Below are positions 1-8,867 of a stretch of DNA of 54,499 bases, one piece after another (position 1 is the stretch's first letter; the number at the start of each line of letters is the position of its first letter). The position numbers and the translations under genes are program-made. The DNA lies in NCBI GenBank assembly GCA_031275395.1, contig JAISOU010000046.1:1-54499 (forward strand), read 5' to 3'. The stretch comes from Helicobacteraceae bacterium (GTDB lineage: Bacteria > Campylobacterota > Campylobacteria > Campylobacterales > SZUA-545). A model generated the notes under the pieces. It ran no database searches, had not been told where the DNA came from, and worked only from the letters and a program-made list of their open reading frames with translations.

Positions 1-1
1 C

Positions 2-148
2 ATTATTCATAACTATCAATCCATTATCGCCAAAGAGTGCGAAGGCATACTTGCCGATCATAGCCAAGTCCCAACCGAAGCGAAACTAATGCAATACGCT
101 TTTCCTTTGAAAAGCGACGGATCGCAAGATTTCATAACGAAGGACTAA
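2..148 (+). CDS. Partial unknown gene, C-terminal end only
   Basis: An open frame enters from the left edge and ends with TAA at 146-148, giving the last 48 residues of a protein (ending SQDFITKD). It is hydrophilic, has one Cys (AKECEG) and carries no motif I recognise. The next gene starts one base after the stop, so the two are probably co-transcribed. A function cannot be assigned from this fragment. Confidence 0.5.
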   Translation: MIHNYQSIIAKECEGILADHSQVPTEAKLMQYAFPLKSDGSQDFITKD

Positions 149-149
149 G

Positions 150-437
150 ATGATTAGTATGCGTTACACAATTTGTATTTATTGCGGGTTTATATGCGCG
201 TTCTTGATTATTAGCGAGTTTGTTACTAAATCTTTTCCGATATGGTATTTAACGTATTTTCTCGGTTTGCATGTAATGGTTATTTTTATTGTTCCCGCTA
301 TTATAATCTTATTTTTTTATAACACATACCTATCAATATTCAGAAAACCTATATATATTCTTTATATTTTAACAGACTGCATTATTCCTATGATTGCGAT
401 CGGCTATTTTGGCGAGAAATTTCCATTTAGAATGTGA
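150..437 (+). CDS. Small integral membrane protein, unknown function
   Basis: The 95-residue product is strongly hydrophobic, with about three predicted membrane spans: roughly residues 5-25, 30-55 and 65-88. The start ATG follows the previous stop at once and has an AAGGA-type ribosome site inside the end of that gene; a second ATG three codons later is an alternative. I recognise no family. Base composition is AT-richer than the core genes further right, which suits an accessory gene. It could be a membrane partner or immunity-like protein of the truncated upstream gene, but nothing in the sequence proves that. Confidence 0.55.
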   Translation: MISMRYTICIYCGFICAFLIISEFVTKSFPIWYLTYFLGLHVMVIFIVPAIIILFFYNTYLSIFRKPIYILYILTDCIIPMIAIGYFGEKFPFRM

Positions 438-451
438 GAAGGAAACCACAA

Positions 452-717
452 ATGACAACACGGGGTTGGATTTCGCTTGCCGTGTTTATCCCAATGGCGT
501 TATATCAACAACATCTTCGCTATGGACGGCGTTGATTAACGGTTGGACATACCAAGAGGACAAGGAGAACTTTTCGTTGCGTATAATGCCTACTATGAAT
601 TGGATAGAAGAGCCAAGAAAGTTTGGCGCGAGACGCGAAAGCGGCGCAAGAGCGCGCGCGGGCTACGATCTCTACGACGATAAAGGCGTAAAAGCCATAA
701 AGCCAAAGGGATCATAG
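452..717 (+). pseudogene. Frame-disrupted remnant of a small gene
   Basis: An ATG at 452 with a GAAGGA ribosome site 8 bases upstream opens a frame that ends after 27 codons (TGA 533-535). Protein-like sequence then continues in other frames: one frame reads GQGELFVAYNAYYELDRR and VWRETRK after an in-frame TAA at 537-539, and another reads YDLYDDKGVKAIK up to TAG 715-717. The simplest reading is a single gene broken by at least two frame changes. Sequencing error is the alternative explanation. I cannot name the original product. Confidence 0.4.
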
Positions 718-761
718 GCGATTCGCTTAGTTCAAATACTGTATTGCCGCCGCTTTTATCG

Positions 762-1274
762 ATGTGCTTTGCTTTCAGTCTTTGCTACGCTAAAGACGAT
801 CCCTGCCTTAACTTTGGCGAGAATATTAAGATCTTTACCGATTTGGAAATGTTAAATAAAGACGCGGCGGAGGTTAAATCAATGCTCGACCTTAACGGCG
901 ACGGCGTTAAAGATCGGGTAGTTTTGCTTTCAATTAGCAAAAAGTCAAAGTTTGTCTCCGATATTGTTGTATCCAATCCATTTCCAAAACAATTTTTTCA
1001 CAAAGACGACGCGAATTTAACCGATACTCCACATTTGGCGATCGGCATTATTCATAACGCTACTGAAACCGCCGCGTGCAAACGATTTGTTATTTACAAC
1101 AATGCGATTTTTGGAGAATGGATCGGACCAAATGAAGGGTTTCCCATAGAATTATACCAGTCCTACAAACTATATGCCGCTATAAGTATATGGACGCGAG
1201 AAGGGAATGATAATGTTCTTTTCTGGAATGGGAAAGAATATGAGGCGGAATACTATGACTATGAGCCACAATAA
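762..1274 (+). CDS. Secreted protein with Asp-rich DLNGDG motif, paralogue of the next gene
   Basis: The product is about 170 residues from the ATG at 762; a TTG at 744 in the same frame would add six. The N-terminus is short and hydrophobic (CFAFSLCYA) and may be a truncated signal peptide. The body shares with the downstream gene the blocks DPCLNFG, IKIFT, LDLNGDG-x-x-DRVV, PHLA-x-GIIH and IYNNA-x-x-GEW, so the two are tandem duplicates. DLNGDG-x-x-D is the calcium-loop pattern of FG-GAP/VCBS and dockerin-like proteins. No catalytic motif is visible. This copy may have lost its lipobox, since no LSGC-like site remains. Confidence 0.65.
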   Translation: MCFAFSLCYAKDDPCLNFGENIKIFTDLEMLNKDAAEVKSMLDLNGDGVKDRVVLLSISKKSKFVSDIVVSNPFPKQFFHKDDANLTDTPHLAIGIIHNATETAACKRFVIYNNAIFGEWIGPNEGFPIELYQSYKLYAAISIWTREGNDNVLFWNGKEYEAEYYDYEPQ

Positions 1275-1322
1275 CAAAGAGGACGCGATAATAACGCTAC
1301 CAAATAAAACAAAGGAGTTCCA

Positions 1323-1943
1323 ATGCTTTCTAGATCGTTCTTAATCGCCGTAACCTTGCTTTCGTTTATCTTGAGCGGTTGCGCTATTCGCGGCAACGCC
1401 AACGTTGGCGATCCCTGCCTTAACTTTGGAGATGGTATAAAGATATTTACGGAATTGGAACATTTTTATAGAGGAGACGTTATAAAATCCCAACTCGATC
1501 TAAACGGAGACGGTATAGCCGATCGGGTGGTATTTCTGCCAATAACCAAACAATCCAAGATCGCCAAAGACGTAACTTTAACAAATCCATACGCCGATTT
1601 AGAAGACGGAGAGGATTCTAGGCTGTCCGATATTCCGCATTTGGCGGTGGGCATTATCCATAGCGCCACAAAAACTAAACCTTGCGAAAAGTATATTATC
1701 TACAATAACGCGCTTTATGGAGAGTGGTCGGATGATATCGAGGTTCTAAAAAAGATAGTTGATTTTAGTGAAGCATGGGCGGAGTTGGCAAGAAGATTTT
1801 ATGAAAAAACAACATACAGAGACGCCAAGTATTATGAAATTAAATATGACGCGATCGAGTTTGCCTTTCCCAAATATGGACCTATTTATCTATTCTGGGA
1901 CGGCAAGCGCTATAAATCGCTTGCCGATATGAGCGGTGGCTAG
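1323..1943 (+). CDS. Lipoprotein with DLNGDG motif, paralogue of the previous gene
   Basis: The 206-residue product begins with a signal peptide and a clear lipobox, FILSGC, with the lipidated Cys near residue 20. It shares the DPCLNFG, LDLNGDG, PHLAVGIIH and YNNALYGEW blocks with the gene 48 bases upstream. The Asp-rich loop resembles calcium-binding loops of VCBS/FG-GAP repeats. A good ribosome site (AAAGGAG) precedes the ATG. It is probably anchored in the outer or inner membrane facing the periplasm. Its function is unknown. The pair may be a lineage-specific duplication, with the first copy decaying at its N-terminus. Confidence 0.75.
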   Translation: MLSRSFLIAVTLLSFILSGCAIRGNANVGDPCLNFGDGIKIFTELEHFYRGDVIKSQLDLNGDGIADRVVFLPITKQSKIAKDVTLTNPYADLEDGEDSRLSDIPHLAVGIIHSATKTKPCEKYIIYNNALYGEWSDDIEVLKKIVDFSEAWAELARRFYEKTTYRDAKYYEIKYDAIEFAFPKYGPIYLFWDGKRYKSLADMSGG

Positions 1944-2123
1944 CGTTAACCAACGGAGTTGAATGATTAAGGGTTATAGCGCTCGATCTAACGCTTACTA
2001 CAATATGTGGATATGAATAACGCTTCAAAAGAGACTAAAAAGCGCGCAAGTTAGGCGATTGTAAACGTTTGCAATTTATGAAAGATAAGGGCGTTGTGCG
2101 CAATTAAGACTTAAGATAGGAAG

Positions 2124-3458
2124 TTAGACTTTAACCAGCTTCCACTTTCCGCGTCTAAACGCTAAGTATAGCCATATTCCACAAAGCCAAGTTTCTACGA
2201 GCATAGCGATCCAAACAAACCAAACGTCGTTAAAAAGTTTCGCTAAGATAAACGACGGAATAATCCTAAAAATACACATTGCGGTAAAGTTGATATAAAA
2301 GCTCGTTTTTGTATCTCCCGCGCCCCGAAAAGCGCCGCTTAAAACAAAGGCTACGCCAAGAGGAATCTGGCTTAACCCCACGCATACCAGATAATCTACC
2401 GCCGCGTCGATTACCTCTATGTCGTCGCCTCTAAAAATCTCGGCTAAAGGACGCGCAAAAACGGCGATCAGAATCCCTGCCGCGCCCATAATAACCGCCG
2501 CTAAAAACGCCGTAAAAAGAGCGTCTTTTTCCGCTTCCACAGGATTTTTCGCGCCAAGCGCCCGTCCCGTTAAGCTCATGGCGGCGATCGTAAAGCCGAT
2601 ACCGGAGGTAAATACCAAACTTTCGACGCGCAAACCTATTTGATAACCGGTCATCACGCTATTGCCAAACTCGGCGACAATTCGCATAAAAACCAAAAAC
2701 GCGCCGTATGTAAAAAGTCGCTCCGCTCCGCCTGGTATCCCGATCTTAACTCCGCGCCACAATAGCGAGCGATCGAAAATAAGCAGCGGGGTAACGGGGC
2801 GTTTTTTAACGAATATAAAATAGAAATAACAGGCGGTTTCAATATAAAAAGCGATCGCCGTAGCCGCCGCCGCGCCCGCTACTCCAAAAGAGGCGATCCC
2901 TAGCGGTTCTACGCCAAAAATTAGCGCGTAACTTAGCGCTACATTGATGATGTTGCTAACGATCTTTATGATAAGCGGGGTTTTAATATCCGCCGCCGCG
3001 CTAAAGGCGCCAAAGGCGATCTGATTTATCATCATAGCGGGCAAAGCAAAAGCTAATACGTAAAGATACGATCCGCCAAGCTCCACTACGCGATCGCCGC
3101 TGTTCATCATCACAAAAGGCATTTCGGATAAATAGATTGCGAGAAAAAAAGAAGGGATACTAAGAATTAGCGCCGCGATTGCAAAAGTAGAAAAAACTTT
3201 ACCCGCGCTTTTCCCGTCGAGAGCGCCCCAAAATCTGCTCATCAGCGCGTTTGAACCGATATAAAAAACGCCCATAAAAACGTAAAAAAGCCCCATAAAT
3301 TGTACCGCGACGCCGATTGCAGCGGTAGCCGCGACCTCTAAATAGCCTACAAGATAAAAATCGATTAGCACTTGCGTCATATCGATTAGAGCGCCAAGCG
3401 CGGCTGGTAAAGCTAGGGAGATCACGCGAGAAAAACGATCTTTACAAAAAAACGGCAA
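2124..3458 (-). CDS. MATE-family multidrug/Na+ efflux protein
   Basis: The 444-residue protein has about 12 membrane spans in two homologous halves, the length and layout of the NorM/DinF/MATE family. These carriers export cationic drugs or metabolites in exchange for Na+ or H+. Family-like features are the opening SLALPAALGALIDMTQVLIDF, a mid-protein PGGAERLFTYGAF and a late SGAFRGAGDTKTSF. The start is a TTG with AAAGGA about five bases upstream. It is a single gene on the minus strand, divergent from the exonuclease unit, with a TATAAT box upstream. The substrate cannot be predicted. Confidence 0.9.
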   Translation of the reverse strand: MPFFCKDRFSRVISLALPAALGALIDMTQVLIDFYLVGYLEVAATAAIGVAVQFMGLFYVFMGVFYIGSNALMSRFWGALDGKSAGKVFSTFAIAALILSIPSFFLAIYLSEMPFVMMNSGDRVVELGGSYLYVLAFALPAMMINQIAFGAFSAAADIKTPLIIKIVSNIINVALSYALIFGVEPLGIASFGVAGAAAATAIAFYIETACYFYFIFVKKRPVTPLLIFDRSLLWRGVKIGIPGGAERLFTYGAFLVFMRIVAEFGNSVMTGYQIGLRVESLVFTSGIGFTIAAMSLTGRALGAKNPVEAEKDALFTAFLAAVIMGAAGILIAVFARPLAEIFRGDDIEVIDAAVDYLVCVGLSQIPLGVAFVLSGAFRGAGDTKTSFYINFTAMCIFRIIPSFILAKLFNDVWFVWIAMLVETWLCGIWLYLAFRRGKWKLVKV

Positions 3459-3484
3459 ATAGTTCCTTTGAGCGTAAAAGGTTA

Positions 3485-3490
3485 ATTATA
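3485..3490 (-). promoter_or_regulatory. Candidate -10 box (TATAAT) for the MATE gene
   Basis: On the minus strand this reads TATAAT, a perfect sigma-70 -10 box, 26 bases before the TTG start of the MATE gene. No convincing -35 is seen, which is usual in Campylobacterota. Confidence 0.45.
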
Positions 3491-3504
3491 CTATCATCAC
3501 CCAA

Positions 3505-3606
3505 ATGACGCCTATTCTTGATCTACTTGCGTGGGGCGTAGCCGCGCTGGTATTTATCTATATCATTCGCGGTTACCACAGAAAAAAGACGGGTTTAGAC
3601 GAGTAG
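3505..3606 (+). CDS. Possible 33-residue membrane peptide
   Basis: An ATG at 3505 opens a 33-codon frame: a hydrophobic segment (LLAWGVAALVFIYIIRG), then a basic tail (YHRKKTG). This is the layout of a single-span small membrane protein. It lies 24 bases before the exonuclease gene on the same strand. No strong ribosome site precedes it, so expression is uncertain. The hydrophobic-then-basic pattern argues against chance, but only conservation in relatives would settle it. Confidence 0.4.
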   Translation: MTPILDLLAWGVAALVFIYIIRGYHRKKTGLDE

Positions 3607-3630
3607 GTTTAACGCGTTAGAAGGAAAAAT

Positions 3631-4371
3631 ATGGCGGCTTTTGTTCTGTTGGATACGGAAACGACGGGCGGAGGATTAAACGATCGCGTCTGTCAACTTG
3701 CGTTTATAACGGCGCGCGCAAAAGAGCCGCTAACGTTCGCAAACTCGCTTTGCAAGCCGCCCGTTGCGATCGACTTCGGCGCGATGGCGATCCACCATAT
3801 TACCGAAGAGGCGATCGCCGATAAGCCGCCGTTTGCCGAGTGCGAAGCGGCGATTGCTCTAAACGAGCTAAACAGAGAGGAAAACGTTTTAATCATTCAA
3901 AACGCGCCGTTCGATCTTGAAATGCTAAGGCGCGAGGGCTTCGCGTGGAAAGGCGCGCTGATTGACACGCTTCGCGTTTCGCGCCACCTTATGCCCGATC
4001 TGCCTAGCCACTCGTTACAATATTTGCGTTACGCGCTTGGACTTTACCGCGACGAAGCCCAAATAGCGGCAAAACTTGGCGAAGCGATAAGGGCGCACGA
4101 CGCGATCGGCGATTGCGTCGTTTTATATCTTTTAACTCAGTATCTTTTGATAAAAACGGGTAAAAATAAAGACGGGGTTACGACGCTTTTAGAATTAACA
4201 AAAAAGCCGATCGAAATGAAAATAATCCGCTTTGGAAAATACCGCGATAAAAGTTTTGAAGAGATAGCCAAGATCGATCCCAAATATTTAGAATGGCTAC
4301 ATAACAGCGAAATGCAAAAAGATAGCCCCGATAGCGATCTAATCTATACAATCGAGCGCGTTTTGGAATGA
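3631..4371 (+). CDS. DEDDh 3'-5' exonuclease with ExoX-type C-terminal domain
   Basis: The 246-residue protein carries the exonuclease motifs of the DnaQ superfamily: DTETTG (Exo I, about residue 8), IHHITEE, NAPFD (Exo II, about 90) and HDAIGD (Exo III, about 152). It therefore removes nucleotides from 3' ends using two metal ions. The C-terminal block FGKYRDKSFEEIAKIDP-x-YLEWL is the small domain found on exodeoxyribonuclease X-like proteins, so a repair exonuclease is likelier than the replicative Pol III epsilon subunit. AGAAGGA sits before the ATG. Its stop overlaps the next start (ATGA). Confidence 0.85.
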   Translation: MAAFVLLDTETTGGGLNDRVCQLAFITARAKEPLTFANSLCKPPVAIDFGAMAIHHITEEAIADKPPFAECEAAIALNELNREENVLIIQNAPFDLEMLRREGFAWKGALIDTLRVSRHLMPDLPSHSLQYLRYALGLYRDEAQIAAKLGEAIRAHDAIGDCVVLYLLTQYLLIKTGKNKDGVTTLLELTKKPIEMKIIRFGKYRDKSFEEIAKIDPKYLEWLHNSEMQKDSPDSDLIYTIERVLE

Positions 4372-4781
4372 TTAAATTAACGCTTGTATCAATATGGGCT
4401 ATATTGTGCGCTATTCTGTTTTTGGCGATCAACATATACGCGATTGTTCAGGTAACGCGAGGGAATAAAAAACCTAGAAAACCGACCGTAGTCGCCGTTC
4501 CCGATATTGCAATAGAAGAGATGGAGAAGATCGTTCAGGATAAAAATAGCGCGATCGAAGCTCTAAAAGCCGTTATAGAGGCGTTAATCGCGCACCATAC
4601 GATCGAGGCGAAAAAGGACGGCAAAACAAGCAAGGGCGCAAAGCGTTTGCTCGATCTGATCTTTACTATGGCGGGGCATAAAAATATGAGCACCGATCTT
4701 CGCGCCGATACGCTTAAACGTTTTGGCAAAGCGAATCCGAGCTACGCTAAAGATTTTGATCGCGCTTTGACGAAAAACTAA
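4368..4781 (+). CDS. Single-span membrane protein, unknown function
   Basis: The 137-residue protein has one N-terminal membrane span (about residues 5-28), a Lys-rich cytoplasmic start and a helical soluble tail (EEMEKIVQDKNSAIEALKAV) that may form a coiled coil. The C-terminus (MSTDLRADTLKRFGKANPSY) looks folded. It overlaps the exonuclease by four bases and ends four bases before mobA, so it belongs to that operon. I do not recognise a named family; similar small anchored proteins occur in Campylobacterota. No function is assigned. Confidence 0.7.
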   Translation: MIKLTLVSIWAILCAILFLAINIYAIVQVTRGNKKPRKPTVVAVPDIAIEEMEKIVQDKNSAIEALKAVIEALIAHHTIEAKKDGKTSKGAKRLLDLIFTMAGHKNMSTDLRADTLKRFGKANPSYAKDFDRALTKN

Positions 4782-4785
4782 AAAA

Positions 4786-5349
4786 ATGCGAAGCGTTTGC
4801 GCGGTTATTTTGGCGGGCGGCAAATCAAAAAGAATGGGAACGAACAAAGCGCTTTTGCCTTTTGGCGGTTTTTCAACTTTGGCGGAATATCAGTTTCGTA
4901 GGCTAAAAACCTGCGGGCTGTTTGAAAGCGTCGCGCTATCTATTAAAACGCCGTTTTTGCCTTTTGAGGCTCCGTTAATTTTAGACGAATCCGAGCTATC
5001 CGCGCCAATTACGGCTCTTTGCGCAATCCTTAAACGCGCCGCGAACGATCGCGTTTTAATTCTTGCCGTAGATACGCCGTTTTTTAACGATTTTAAGCGC
5101 CTGATCGATATAGACGCTCCAGCCGCGATCGCCCGTAGCGATAGCGGAATCCATCCGTTGTGCGCCGTTTATAGCAGATCGCTTCTACCGCTCTTTGAAA
5201 ACGCTATTAAAAACGGCGAATACTCGATAAAAAAAGCGTTAAAAGAAGCGCCGATCGTCTATGCCGATTTTGACGAAAAATCGTTAATAAATCTAAACTA
5301 TCCAGACCAATATCAAAGCGCTAAACTAAGCGATCAAAAAGGCGCGTAA
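4786..5349 (+). CDS. mobA: Molybdenum cofactor guanylyltransferase MobA
   Basis: MobA transfers GMP from GTP to Mo-molybdopterin to form the guanine dinucleotide cofactor of enzymes such as nitrate and formate reductases. The 187-residue length fits. The nucleotidyltransferase signature is at the N-terminus: VILAGGKSKRMG-x-x-KALLPFGG (about residues 7-27), with the Mg-binding VDTPFF near 95 and SGIHPLCAVYS near 125. It is the last gene of the exonuclease operon and converges with mfd. Together with MobB and the mod genes it points to active molybdoenzymes. Confidence 0.88.
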   Translation: MRSVCAVILAGGKSKRMGTNKALLPFGGFSTLAEYQFRRLKTCGLFESVALSIKTPFLPFEAPLILDESELSAPITALCAILKRAANDRVLILAVDTPFFNDFKRLIDIDAPAAIARSDSGIHPLCAVYSRSLLPLFENAIKNGEYSIKKALKEAPIVYADFDEKSLINLNYPDQYQSAKLSDQKGA

Positions 5350-5388
5350 CGCTAAAGCGTCGCCGCCTATTTTTACGATCGTAACGCT

Positions 5389-8300
5389 TTAAGTTTTTTG
5401 CCGCGATCGAAGCCAATTTAACGCGCTTGAAATTATATCGTCGTCGTCCGCGCTAGGCGCGCTAACGATCTCTTTAGCGCCGCTTAAAAGAGTAAAGGCG
5501 ATCGTCTGCCGATAGTTCTGCACGACGCAAACGCCGCGATCGGAGGCGAGCGCTTTGATCGCCATTAGGTCGATAAATTGGCGCGTCGTTAGATCTATAC
5601 GCCCAAAACGATCGGCTATCTCGTCGGCAAGCTCGTAGACTTCCTCGATCGTCTTTGTCTGCGCGAAACGGCGGTATAGATCAAGTCTTAAGCGCTCTTC
5701 TTCGACGCATTCGGCGCTGATATAGGCTTTGATCGTCAGTCTGATTTCGATGTTTTTTTGCGTTTCTTTAATCTCGCCGCCCAGATCGCTTAAAGCCTCT
5801 TCTAGCATTTTTAGATAAAGCCCGTAGCCTATCTGTTTAATATGTCCGCTCTGATCCGCGCCTAAAATATTGCCGCCGCCGCGAATCTCCAGATCGTAAA
5901 ACGCAAGCGCCGATCCGCTTCCAAGATAGGAGTTATTTTCTAACGCCAAAAGCCGTTTTTTCGCCTCTTGCGTTAAGCCCTCTTCGTCCTCGATCATAAA
6001 ATAACAATAACCTTGTCTGCGCGATCTGCCCACGCGCCCGCGAAGCTGATGTAGTTCGGCGATTCCAAAGCGATCCGCGCCGTCGATAATAATCGTATTG
6101 GCGTTAGGAAGATGTATTCCGGATTCTACGATCGTGGTCGAAAGCAGCATATCATATTCGCCTTTTTCAAAACGTAGCAGTTCGTTTTCGCTAACCTCGT
6201 CGGTTACCTTTGAGTGCAAAACTAAAATCTTAAGATTTGGCAGGATTTCTAAAATAGCGCGTTTTTTCGCCTCTATACCGACAATTCTATTATAAATATA
6301 AAAGATTTGCCCGCCGCGTTTTATCTCTCTTATAAACGCTTCTTTCAAAACTTTCTCATCATAACTCTTAACGATAGTGCGAACGTCGAAACGATCCAGA
6401 GGCGACGTTAAAATATCGCTTATCTGCTTGATTTTGCTTAACGCCATATTAAGACTTCGCGGAATTGGCGTGGCGGACATAGATAGTAAATGCAAACGTT
6501 CGGATTTATCTTTAAGAGTTTCTTTTTGCTTAACGCCAAACTTATGCTCTTCGTCGATTACCATTAACGCCAGATTCTTAAACTCCGCTTTTAACAATGC
6601 GTGCGTTCCTACGACAACGCCTATTTTTCCGTTTTTCAGACCTTCCAATACCGCTTTTTTTTCGCGCTCGCTCGCGTAGCGATCTAGCCTGCGAACATCG
6701 ATTCCATAAGGCGAAAAACGATTCTTAAGGCTTTCAAAATGTTGGCGGCTAAGTAACGTAGTAGGCACGATCAGCGCCGCTTGAAAACCCGACTGATAGA
6801 CCGCCAATATCGCGTTCATCGCCACTTCGGTTTTGCCAAAACCGACGTCGCCGCTAAGAAGGCGATCCATAGCTTTGCCGCTTCTTAAATCGGCGAATAT
6901 TTCTGAAATGGATTTTATCTGATCGGCGGTGTAGTCAAAACCGGCGTCGTTTGTAAAACGCTCGATTAGACCTTCGTCAATCAAAATTGGCGGCGCCAGC
7001 GCGATTTCGCGTTTTGCGGCGCGACGGATAATCTCGTCGGCGATCTCGTAAAGTTTAGTGCGAACGCCCTCTTTGATTCGCGCAAAACTTCCCTTTCCAA
7101 GCCGATCTACGCAAGGCGTCGCGCCGCTTTCGGCGACAAAGCGATCAATAAGATGTAGGTTTTCCACGGGCAGCAAAAGCCTATCTTCGTCAGCGTAGGC
7201 GATCGCCGCGCAATCTCTCGCGCCGCCAAGAAGATTGACCTGTTCTAACCCTAAAAAACGTCCTACGCCGTAGGTTTCATGGACGACCAGATCGCCTACG
7301 GTTAGCGAATCTAAAAGAAGCGCGGGATTTTTACGGCGGCTTTTCTGCCGCGACGGTTTATTTAGGCTTAAAAATAGCTCGTCCGCGCCGATCAAGCTTA
7401 AAGCGGAATCGGTAAAAAGCAGCTTTGCGCCGCTTGGATCTAGCTCCTTCGCGTTTAATAACGTTTCGTAAGCGAGCGCGATCGTTAGCCGTTTATTTTT
7501 ATGAAACTGCGCGATCGTTTTTGGATCGCTTGCCTGCAACGCTTTGAAAGCGCCCGTTTCGGGAACGATCGTAAGATTTTCTATCGTTTCAATAGGCGCG
7601 AGGTATTGAGCGTTTGTAGCGTATATTTCGTCTAGCGTTTCGCGCAGATTTCCGGCGATACAAAAATCGATTTTGTCGGTTAAATATACGCTTAAGTCCA
7701 GCTCCGGAAGTTTCCATAATCCTAAACTTGCCAAGTCTTTGATAAAAGCGTTGGATCGATCGTTCTCTATTAGGTTTTTTATTTTTTGACTCTGATCGCC
7801 GTTTAAGGCGAAAAGCGCGGGACGGATTAAAATCTTTTCCAATTCGGTTTTATCGCTTTTTTGCGTAACTATATCAATATGACGAATACTTTCTATTAGC
7901 TCGTCGTCGAGCAAAATCCTAATCGGAAAATTGAAGCCTACGGCAAAAATATCGATCACCTCGCCGCGAAAGCTAACTTCGCCCTTTTGTTCGACGGTAT
8001 CCACGCAATCGTAACCCCAATCGAGCAGGCGCGTTTTTAGCGTCGTTATATCGATCTGATCGCCAAAATTAAGTTCAATCGTTTCAAATAGCGTCGGCGC
8101 GGCTAAAGGTTTAACGATTGTCGCTATCGGAGAGATTAAAAACTTATCTTTATTTTTGCTTTCGTAAAACGATCCAAGCGCGTCGCTAAGGGCGATCAGC
8201 TCGCCTTGATAACTGCGCAGATCGTCGCCGAAACTCGCCCGCAAATCCGGTAAAATAAAAACCTCGCGCTCCAGCAACTTAACGGCGTCGGCGCACCAAC

Positions 8301-8412
8301 GCGCCGCTTTATCGTCCGCAACGATCGCGCCGCCGATCTTTGGGCGGTTTTTCAGAAAGCTAAAAAGCGAAGCGGCTATATGCGCGGCTTGCGGTATCGA
8401 TTGCGATCGCAT
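5389..8412 (-). CDS. mfd: Transcription-repair coupling factor Mfd
   Basis: Mfd pushes stalled RNA polymerase off damaged DNA and recruits UvrA. The 1007-residue protein is slightly shorter than E. coli Mfd, as usual in Campylobacterota. In order: a UvrB-like N-terminal region, the CarD-type polymerase-binding domain (VGDLVVHETYGVGRFLGLEQ, about residue 380), then the RecG-like translocase with Walker A SGDVGFGKTEVA (about 525), a DEEH box (VIDEEHKFG), SATPIPRSL, and motif VI QLRGRVGRS-x-x-QGYCY. The TRCF domain closes the protein. It is a single-gene unit convergent with mobA. Confidence 0.97.
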   Translation of the reverse strand: MRSQSIPQAAHIAASLFSFLKNRPKIGGAIVADDKAARWCADAVKLLEREVFILPDLRASFGDDLRSYQGELIALSDALGSFYESKNKDKFLISPIATIVKPLAAPTLFETIELNFGDQIDITTLKTRLLDWGYDCVDTVEQKGEVSFRGEVIDIFAVGFNFPIRILLDDELIESIRHIDIVTQKSDKTELEKILIRPALFALNGDQSQKIKNLIENDRSNAFIKDLASLGLWKLPELDLSVYLTDKIDFCIAGNLRETLDEIYATNAQYLAPIETIENLTIVPETGAFKALQASDPKTIAQFHKNKRLTIALAYETLLNAKELDPSGAKLLFTDSALSLIGADELFLSLNKPSRQKSRRKNPALLLDSLTVGDLVVHETYGVGRFLGLEQVNLLGGARDCAAIAYADEDRLLLPVENLHLIDRFVAESGATPCVDRLGKGSFARIKEGVRTKLYEIADEIIRRAAKREIALAPPILIDEGLIERFTNDAGFDYTADQIKSISEIFADLRSGKAMDRLLSGDVGFGKTEVAMNAILAVYQSGFQAALIVPTTLLSRQHFESLKNRFSPYGIDVRRLDRYASEREKKAVLEGLKNGKIGVVVGTHALLKAEFKNLALMVIDEEHKFGVKQKETLKDKSERLHLLSMSATPIPRSLNMALSKIKQISDILTSPLDRFDVRTIVKSYDEKVLKEAFIREIKRGGQIFYIYNRIVGIEAKKRAILEILPNLKILVLHSKVTDEVSENELLRFEKGEYDMLLSTTIVESGIHLPNANTIIIDGADRFGIAELHQLRGRVGRSRRQGYCYFMIEDEEGLTQEAKKRLLALENNSYLGSGSALAFYDLEIRGGGNILGADQSGHIKQIGYGLYLKMLEEALSDLGGEIKETQKNIEIRLTIKAYISAECVEEERLRLDLYRRFAQTKTIEEVYELADEIADRFGRIDLTTRQFIDLMAIKALASDRGVCVVQNYRQTIAFTLLSGAKEIVSAPSADDDDIISSALNWLRSRQKT

Positions 8413-8682
8413 TATTTTTCTAATTTTGCGTCTTGTTGATTACAGCCCGCAAAAGCCAAAAAATATTCCCTCACCTTATCTCCTTATCGTAATTGTATTT
8501 GCAACGCGAAACTCTACGATCTCATACCTAAAACGCAAATGATCCTTGAATATATCGAAAACTTGCCTCTAAACTTAAAAGATCGAAAATAAGAGGTTTT
8601 TGCGATTTTGACGAAAGACGAAACCGCGAATGGTATAGGCGTTTGATTTAGCGGTTTTGAAGCGCTTTGTAAAGTTGATTTA

Positions 8683-8767
8683 TGGTGCGGTCGGCGAGAG
8701 TCGAACTCGCATGGGTCGCCCCGCCACCCCCTCAAGATGGTGTGTCTACCAGTTTCACCACGACCGC
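8683..8767 (-). tRNA. tRNA-Leu (anticodon GAG)
   Basis: On the minus strand an 85-base cloverleaf folds: acceptor GCGGTCG pairs with CGACCGC, the D arm contains AAACTGGTAGAC, the anticodon stem CCATC/GGTGG encloses TTGAGGG (anticodon GAG), a long class II variable arm follows, and the T arm GCGAG-TTCGACT-CTCGC is intact. CCA is encoded after the discriminator A. The long variable arm and anticodon give leucine. Confidence 0.95.
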
Positions 8768-8821
8768 GATAAAAGGCGCGATTATATGCGATATGCGCTT
8801 AATGCCCCTAAAGTTTGAAGT

Positions 8822-8842
8822 CGCCCGCCGCAACGGCGGGCG
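8822..8842 (-). terminator. Strong hairpin after atpE
   Basis: CGCCCGCCG and CGGCGGGCG form a 9-bp GC-rich stem with a three-base loop, 26 bases after the atpE stop. There is no T run on either side, so it may act as a terminator without a U tract or as an mRNA-stabilising 3' end. Confidence 0.55.
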
Positions 8843-8867
8843 CGATATTTGCCTAAAAGCGTTTCTA

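Noticed and set aside
5350-5388. CGCTAAAGCG / CGCTTTAAG as a terminator between mobA and mfd
   Set aside because: Stem is short, with a bulge and a long loop; not convincing.
8514-8735. Open frame over the tRNA-Leu region with RGWRGDPCEFDSRRPH
   Set aside because: Classic spurious translation of the tRNA sense strand; the tRNA fold explains the sequence.
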